Below are positions 13,401-22,400 of a stretch of DNA of 64,000 nucleotides, piece by piece. A model generated the notes under the pieces. The model did not search any database, was not told the DNA's origin, and worked only from the letters and a program-made list of their open reading frames with translations. Both the position numbers and the translations under genes were made by a program. Numbering within the stretch: position 1 is the first letter of the stretch; every line of letters begins with the position of its first letter. Source of the DNA: Phallusia mammillata. Lineage: Eukaryota > Chordata > Ascidiacea > Phlebobranchia > Ascidiidae. Location of the stretch: contig QLIY01000031.1 of the NCBI GenBank assembly GCA_003260075.1, forward strand, positions 49,652 through 113,651, given 5' to 3'.

Positions 13401-16400
13401 ATTAATTGCACAAAATGTTTAACTGTACAAACCAGTGACGATTATATGAAATTGGGCACTTACAGCACGATTCATTTTAGTGAAACTGGTAATTTAATGA
13501 AAGGTATTCAATTCATTGCGTAAACAAAATAATTTCAACCAAAACACACCCGCCCTGATTTCTTTGTTGTTTTTGTGGTTTGTTCACAAGATTCGAAACC
13601 AGGACCCTCCCAAGTTAGATTAAGTTTTTTGGTAACATTGGTTCATTTTGCAGTAGTTCTAACATGGTCAGCGCCTTTGAGGCCAAATCCGTTTGGTGCC
13701 GCTAAGAGACATTCAAGCAGTTGGAAAGGAATAGAACGGCAAATTCAGTCACTACTCTCTTTAAGCAACCAAATTATACACCAATTTTAATTTACGCAAT
13801 AAATTACACAAACAACTTACGTAGTACAGCACATCCGTCCAACCCTCCATAGTAATGCACTGGAAGACTGTGATCACGGAAAAGTAGAAGGTGTCAAAGT
13901 TGATGATGCCGTACGAGGGGCCTTCCCACCCCTCCTTGCAAACGGTTCCTTCCGGACATTCGCGACCCCAATGACCCCGTTCCACGCAAGGAGCGGGTTC
14001 ATCCGAGGCCATGACCTCAACTGGCACTGAACCTAAAAACAAGAAAGTTGCTTGTTGGACAGAAGGAAAATTGTGAGTGTCGTATTAGCAAACGTGTGCA
14101 CAACGTATGGTCGTTGGTTAAATGTGTCTTTGAAACACATTTATGTGATCGCTTTGGTTTATGTGGCTAATCTTAAAAGACTTTCGAGTGAGAAAGGTAC
14201 CGATTTTTTAGGTCAAGTGTACAAACACTTTTTATTTAGACATATTTAGGCACTGGCGAGTTAACTAAAAGCAGTAAGGCGACCTGCTATGGTGCCTTAT
14301 CTTAACCATCTGTTTACAACAAGATCAACTTGCTTTAAAACACAGTGAAATACACTTACAAAAACGGATACATTCTGTTACTCCACATACCTGAACTTAT
14401 TGAGACCCACTGGTTAAACTTAATAAATGTACAACAAAAAGGTTTCTGGTCTTACTCGATTACACGTTCTCGCAACCGTGCACAAAGTTTGTGACCTGTT
14501 TGTATACTAGTTTATCGGTTGAAGGGAAGACTCTATAGGTGGGCCTTAATACATACAGAACTTTACTTAAACCCATGTCATTTAATTTGTTGACTTGATA
14601 GTTTAACATTTGTGTGAGTGGAAGACGTTAGCAACCACAAACAGCTGTGGATTTGATGAAGATTTTTTTCATGTGTCAAGGTGTAAAGCCCAAACCTCAA
14701 CTTGTGCCCACAATTTGTCTGCACCGCTAAAGTTTAAGTGTAATTTCGAGCTACTAAGGTGATTCAAACGCGACTGAGACCAGCAAATGTTACCAAATGG
14801 CATATACTTGCGGCTATGTTGCCTGCACGCTGTATAAGTTGAAGTACAATATGTTATTCTTGGCAACGCAAACTCCATAATATATGACATGATATACACC
14901 CAGAGAGCTGCATTATCTAACAAGTTATGTCAAAAGATCCATTTATTGACAATTTGTTTCATAAGCACAACAGCAAGTTTTGTAAAGTGGCCGATTTAAA
15001 AAAAATGAATCGAAGCCTGTATTAACTCCAAGACATTGCCAGTCTACAGCCAAATATTGTTTTAGCTGCGGCAGTAATTGACAGAAAAAAACCTCTACCA
15101 TGCTCCAAAGTGAAACACAGTCATAATTTATTTTTTACTACTAGTCAATGTCATAAGTAACCCACGCATTTGTGGAAGCCCCCCCCCCTGCCAGTCTACA
15201 GCCAAATATTGTTTTAGCTGCGGCAGTAATTGACAGTAAAAAACCTCTACCATGCTCCAAAGTGAAACACAGTCATAATTTTTTACTACTTGTCAATGTC
15301 ATAAGTAACCCACGCATTTGTGGAAAAACCTCGTAATAAATCACTCGTTCTTACGTCTACTTGGGCCATTATACTCCACATTACACTATTTAACACAGTG
15401 GTTCCCAAACTATGGTATCCCCCCCCCCATTTAACAGGTCCGTGTATAGTGTTCCAAAACCCCTCGTTTTTACGGTAAAATACTACAGGGGATATACTGC
15501 ACGAAGGTACAATGCTTCAATCACTTGTAGTCAATAGGAATTGACAATTACTTCGCCTGTTAAAATGAATCGTAAAGACAAATAGACCGTAAAAACTACC
15601 AAACCACAAATAGATACAATATCTGACGAGGCAGTGTGATAAACGGTGAAGCAAAATAACTTACATCAACTAGAGCCGAAGTGATATAATATAAATATTA
15701 AAGTCATGTTAACAACAACATGGTGTCACCAGTGACGTTTCGTCATTTTTCTGCATGACTCTGACGTGTTCAATGCGTGGTTCAATACCACGACTTTACG
15801 AAAACAAAGACAAAAGGTCCACACGTAATTTTGTTTACAAATACCTGACATGAATTCGTCTCTATCTTGCAGTAGTTTTCTAATAGCCCACACAAGAGAT
15901 GAAGGTCTGTTACACTGTGTTATGGTTCATTTGCGGCCATTTAAGACAGCCAGTGGCAGAAGCGCTTGCAATGAGGCATGTTGTTTGCTTGGTGCTTTTG
16001 TTTTAAACGTAAAGTGAGACAGTAAACCCCGTAACATAATAAACATGACTTCTTGAAGTCTGGTTAATGGCAGAGTGTTTTGAGTCGATCATGAAAGTGT
16101 GCAAAAACATTTCACATACGTCACTGGTCATAATGCCCTGTTTGAAAACATTTAATATACGACTTCTCGAGTGTCTTGCAACAGTATTCCACAATATCTC
16201 TATCAACCACAAGTTCTATTTAATTACCGTTAAAATCACCATCAACCAGTCTCTTTATGCTATAGATCAAGTCCCAATGTCCAACTAAAGTTAAACGTTT
16301 TGTAAATTTTGGGGCAACACATATTTTCACATGGTTTCTGTGAAACCACTAAATCACCATGGATGCGATTTTGGAATAATGGCAGATTTCAAATAGATCC

Positions 16401-19400
16401 TTTATATAATCAAAACTCCCAACGGAACTTTGTATAAGCCACAGCCAAGTACGATGATTCAGTCAAATCATTCACCCAATACCGCCAGACTGTCTCACTT
16501 GGAAACAACTAAGCAAGGGGTATTTCCAATAAGTAAACGAACGTACTATAAATGTATCTTCAAACCGTTAATACAGTTTTGCATCTTTTCTGTAGAAATT
16601 AGTTGAAATGTTTTGCTTGACAAGATTTTGTATGTTTATCCTTGTAATATACTGGTAGGGGTTTGACAACTTGGTCAGTGACCCTGTGCCATTTTATTTC
16701 ACAATTTCCCCCCCCCCAAGATTTTGTATGTTTATCCTTGTAATATACTGGTAGGGGTTTGACAATTTGGTCAGTGACCCTGTGCCATTTTATTTTACAA
16801 GTCGCAAAATGGTTTCACCCCTTATTAAAATTAGTCTTGTTTGGTTTTACCAAGGTTGCCAATTAAGCATGGTTTAAAGTGCAATTCTATTCTACGTCTA
16901 TCCCATTCAACAAATCTAACTTATTAAAAGTTTACCAGAAAACATTACTATCTGGGTCCTATATTGAAAGGGAAATGAGTTACACATCAATGTGCATTTT
17001 TAAAACTTAACTATTGATGGAGGCTTATACATCTGTCTAGTAAACAAAGATAAAGATTAGCGGAAAGAAATGTTTTTATAATCTCACCAACATCGGATTA
17101 TCCATAGAGGACACCCAACAAACAATTTAATTTTAAAATCCTGAAGTATCATGAAAGGCATTAAACCGTAGTGTCAAATTCAAGTGGATTTTAAGTACCC
17201 ACAAGGTCTTGACATACAGTTCAATCATTTGGCTACCATAGGCTGAAACTTAACTGAATGATTAAGATCCCTTTCGAAACGCCAGCGAACCCTTTCGAAA
17301 CATCAGCGAACAATAACTGCTTAGCAGTCGACATAGAGCCCCCCCCCCCTGAAGTATCATGAAAGGCATTAAACCGTAGTGTCAAATTCAAGTGGAATTT
17401 AAGTACCCACAAGGTCTTGACATACAATTCAATCATTGGGCTACCATAGGCTATAACTTAACTGAATGATTAAGATCCCTTTCGAAACGCCAGCAAACCC
17501 TTTCGAAACATCAGCGAACAAAACCTGCTTAGCAGTCGACATACAAGTTCAAAAAAGGTAGTAAGTTATAATTGTCACCACCAAGGAGCTGATCTCATTT
17601 CACACGCACGAATGACCACACCTCAGTTACAGACTTGAGTCACAAAGGAGTACGGATGATAGCTAATGCCTTAACGAGCCTGCCCGGTCTGTCAATGCAA
17701 TCCTTTTAATCTTCTCTAGTTTTTTATCAAAGCGCCACTAAGACTCTCACCAGCCTTTGTCGAAACTTTTGGTTGAAGTTCAAAATACATAAAAAAGCAG
17801 GATTAACTGTATTTTCACAATTATTCACGCAGCTAAATTTCGGCAATTTTAGCTGCAGTTTTTTGACATTTTTTTTATTTTTAACCATTATAGTGTCTCT
17901 AAATACTATGTTTTAGTTTTTAGTTGGTACGACCGTGGCTATGTTATAAGTTGCATACAATTTAAACAACAAGTGTTTTAAACTAAATCATGATTCCGTT
18001 GCAATAGTTAATCATCCCCCCCCCCTTTTTAGTTGGTACGACCGTGGCTATGTTATAAGTTGCATACAATTTATACAATAAGTGTTTTAAACTAAACCAT
18101 GATCAAGAGATTTTCAGCCAAAATGGTGTGAGTAAAAGCAATGCCATCTTTAAGGAAGCTTTCTTATCAAGACACTTTTCTATGGCTTATCAAGAAAGTA
18201 TAACTTACCTGTTGTATCATTTATAAAGCAGGTCTGATGCAAGATTCCCTTGAATAGTTCCAGACCAATGACAGCGTAGATAATGATCACAAACATGACG
18301 AGAAGCGCAATGTGAAGGAGGGGCAACATCGCTCGTATGATGGCGTTTAAAACCACTTGAAGACCTGGAAAAATGCAATAAACATTACAGTACATTGGTT
18401 TTATCTTTGCTTGAATAATGATCAATTTTAGTTGGGTTTAGGCAAAGTTTTAGTACTTTGTTCCTCTGATACAGTGGTTCTCAAACTGTTGTACGCGTAC
18501 CACTAATGGCACGCCGGAATTTTTCAGGTGGTACGCGAGTAACTTTCTGCTACATCTAATTTAAGTCTATCTAAAATTGCAACTCGACTGATCAGCCCTG
18601 GATTGGGCGAAACCCGTTTTTTTCTTTTGAAATTGCGACATTCTTTTGAAATTGCTAAATATGCTACACAGGTTGAGAAAATAGGCCTATGTCTTGGTCA
18701 TTACGAAATAAGTTTCCACTAAACGCACTGAGAAAGTAATCTCGGCAGGTAGGGTATTTCCCTTGAGGTGTTTTTGTGGATATTGGCGGAAGCTGCGGTC
18801 GAGCTTAAGCGAACGAAATCAACCCCCCCCCCCCCCCCCCCCCCCCCATTTCCCTTGAGGTGTTTTTGTAGATATTGGCGGAAGCTGCGGTTGAGCTTAA
18901 GCGGACGAAATCAAATATTTACTACAAACAAAATAGACAAATGTAAACTCTATTTCGTGCCCTTAAATGTATGGTGTTAGGGACTTAACTCAGAAAGGTT
19001 TCCGATGCACAACCAATACACTAATGAACTCTAAAGTTACATACGAAAATCCCCTTGAAAATTGCAAATTGACAAATGCAAGGAAACCACCGATTAACAC
19101 ATTACACGACACAAGTCAAGCGCCAAGCTGTTGGCTAACGTGGCCTCTATATTAAGCCCTATCATCAAAGCATGGACGGTTAATTCTACGAGCTTGCTTC
19201 AACTCGTGAACTCGCGCATTAGCGTCAATGCAAATGAGAGTAAAGCGCTGTTACGGACGATGACTGGACGCGGTAAAAATAGTCCAGCGGGCAACAACCG
19301 GTCAACTAGTGGAGTTTGTTCATTGATGAAGGACTTTGCTTTGGAGTATAGGGTTACTTTACTCACTTGGGACTCCAGAGACCAGCCTTAGAGGCCGTAG

Positions 19401-22400
19401 AACCCGAAACGCCCGAAGAGCCCGAACTTTGTCCGTACTCCCTACGTCCGCCATCTCGAAGACGATGCTGAATAACCTGGAAAACATAAAATGTAAAATA
19501 GTCATAAAGTCACGGTTTAAAACTGAATCAAAGGAATGTGTTTTATGTGTGTTTTTCGTAATATTAAATATATATTATTCGTTACAAACGCTGCTGAAAT
19601 GTAAAATGATATCAATGAGATATCAAACTTGCAAAAATATTTGCCAAGTTCGAATAGAAAATAAAGCATCAATAAAATAAAAACGAAAACAAAACTTTAG
19701 AAACTGACATATAAACGATCATAAATAAATAATAAATTTATAAAATGTTTGCCGGAATACAAATTGCAACTGTTTCAATCAAAAACTAGGTACAAATACA
19801 AACCAACGCATGTTTGTCAAACCATTGTGGTCAACGCTTAAATGTTATGAAGCTTGCCAAAAAAAGTAATGAATGCAGTGCAAAAGATGCAGTATGGTAC
19901 TCTAAAAAGCCTCTTGGCAAAAGCGTCTGAAGAGAATGTGCTACGGGAATATGGTCCATAGGTATCAAAGCTTACCCCACAATAACGATGATAAAATCGA
20001 GTAAATTCCATCCGTTCCTGAGATATGCGTTCGGATGGAAGACAAAACCAAAGGCGATTATCTTCATTATTGATTCCACAGTAAAAATCGCAAGAAAAAC
20101 ATATTCCACTTTTTCCTGCACAAAAGAATTACAAGGTGTTATTTCTTGTCAATTTTGTACTGCATGTCTTTTAGATTAGATTTTTTTTTGATTTTTATTT
20201 TTTTATTTGCATTGTCACATCATCATCACAGTCTTGCATTTTTAAATCCCTAAACCGAACGTAAAAAAATACTAGGGTATTCTGTTTCCCCTTTTTCATT
20301 GAACACTACAATACAAAAAAATTAACAAATAATAAAAAATGAATTTACTTTTTTTCAAACAACAGCTTAAGAAAATTTTGAGTTTCAGTATGTCCTAAGT
20401 TTAGGACTGCAATTCAAGTTGTGTTTTAGGTTTTTCATTACAACAGAATTGCACCACATTTTAGCAACCTGAAATTTCCAGTTACTCGCGCTAAGAATGG
20501 TATGTCGCACAAAAACACAATAAACAAACGCGCTTTCAGAACAAATGCCCTGCGGGGCGCCTTTCCGATTAAGTATATAACATGCATTTTAGCAAGCAAA
20601 TCACAAATTAAATTGAATGGTTTTCAAGTGCGTTTTTGTGGCCATTGAACTTTTGATTGCACCACAGCAAAGTGGTTGCAACCAGACTCAATCTGTCGTT
20701 TCTGAAGTTTATTACCGCAGCACACATCATATAGGATTGTCAGATCTATTCACGTTGTGATGGGTTTCAAATATGATTTTGCATCTTTATGGTGAAAATA
20801 ACGGCTAAAATATGCGAATAAAGCGATATATCATTGTTCAACCGTTCCGGACAATGCACATGCCATCATCAGTGATATGAAGGGCCAAATTATGGACACA
20901 TAGTGTTTGAAAGCATAACTTTTGTTTTATTCCACATTTAAATTTTCTGCAATGTGGTTAAATACACAAGGGGCTCCGATAGCTACGGTGTAGCTGCAGC
21001 GCGTTTTGTCATTATTCACAAAATGCGCCCTCCGCTATTTTGTGCTTCATACCGTTTTGGAATTACGCAGCTGTTTCCTGCTTGGTGATTTGTTTAGTGC
21101 TTTTTAAGCGTAATTTGTCGCTGGTTTGCTTTCACCAAGCGAAACAGACTCAACTCATCTTCATAAGCAAGTATACAAGCCTTACCAAAATTTCGTTGGT
21201 TGCATTGGAGTCTTCACCAGGAAATGGCACATATATGGCAAGAGCTACACAGTTGGCAAATATGGTTAGAAGAATGAGCACGTCAAAAGGCCTGCAACAC
21301 AATCAAGAAAAAACATTTACTTTTACTGAAGTGGGATAATAGTTGAAGTGGGATAGTTAAGTCATAGATGCGTTCCTGTGGCGCATTGTTAAGTATCCAG
21401 AAAGTTCGTGGGTTAATAGCGTTTTGGACGAATTTATGGTATGTGATAAGATTAGAGTTGTGATAATATGGATTGTAACCTTGTTTTCGTAAGATAATGA
21501 TTTCGATAGTGCGTAAAGTAGTGGGTATTTGGAACTGAAGTATGTGGTCATTTCGTGAGAAAAAAACTGATGTGATTACAATTTTTTGCAAGAGGATAAA
21601 CTTTTTAAACAATGATTTACATATAATTTGTAGCCTCAAAATAGATAATAATTTAATGGCATAGTAACAGACGATTTTATAAAAAAAACATTATAAAAAA
21701 ACTGTTATTTTTTTAAAAAAACTGTTTTTGAAACGTTTAAGGGACTATTCTTTGTAATGTACACAGTTAGTTTTAGTGATCAATAAAAGATGCAGAAAAT
21801 TACTAAAGTGAACAAATTTCGATATCGACTCCCAAAGTTAGTAAACGTTGTCAGACAACATAAGCTTATTTCCTAGCAATTGGTCAGGTTTGCCAAAAGT
21901 GAACTTATCAATGCAAGGAAGTTCTGCTCCTTTTATGCAAACAGGACATAGCACAACATTTAAATTAACACTTGTTCCAAATACCGACTTGATTCAATAG
22001 TCGTAATTGAAACTTAAAGTTGGATTCACCCAGTCCGTTGCTTGGAAAATGAAGACTAATGAGCCTTATAGCAATGGTTGTAAGTTCAGAAAAAAAACAT
22101 TTAGTCGTTCATCCTTTAGTTTTAAAGATTTATATACTTCTCCTTTACAGCTTCGTCAGTATCTTATTCAAATAGAATTCTTTGATTAGTTTCAGTTATT
22201 GCTTTGATTTAAATTCACTGAAGAGAAGAATCCCAAACTCAAAGCCAACGCAAGTATTAGCTTCAAGTCGAGTCATGCGATCCTCTATAGTTTGAACTAC
22301 GTTTGCCTAAACCAGTTATCAAAGTAGCCCAACGTCCCTAGTGTATCCAAATGCAAAGCTGGCAATTACTAGTTAGGACTCAGGGTTTTGAACAATATCA

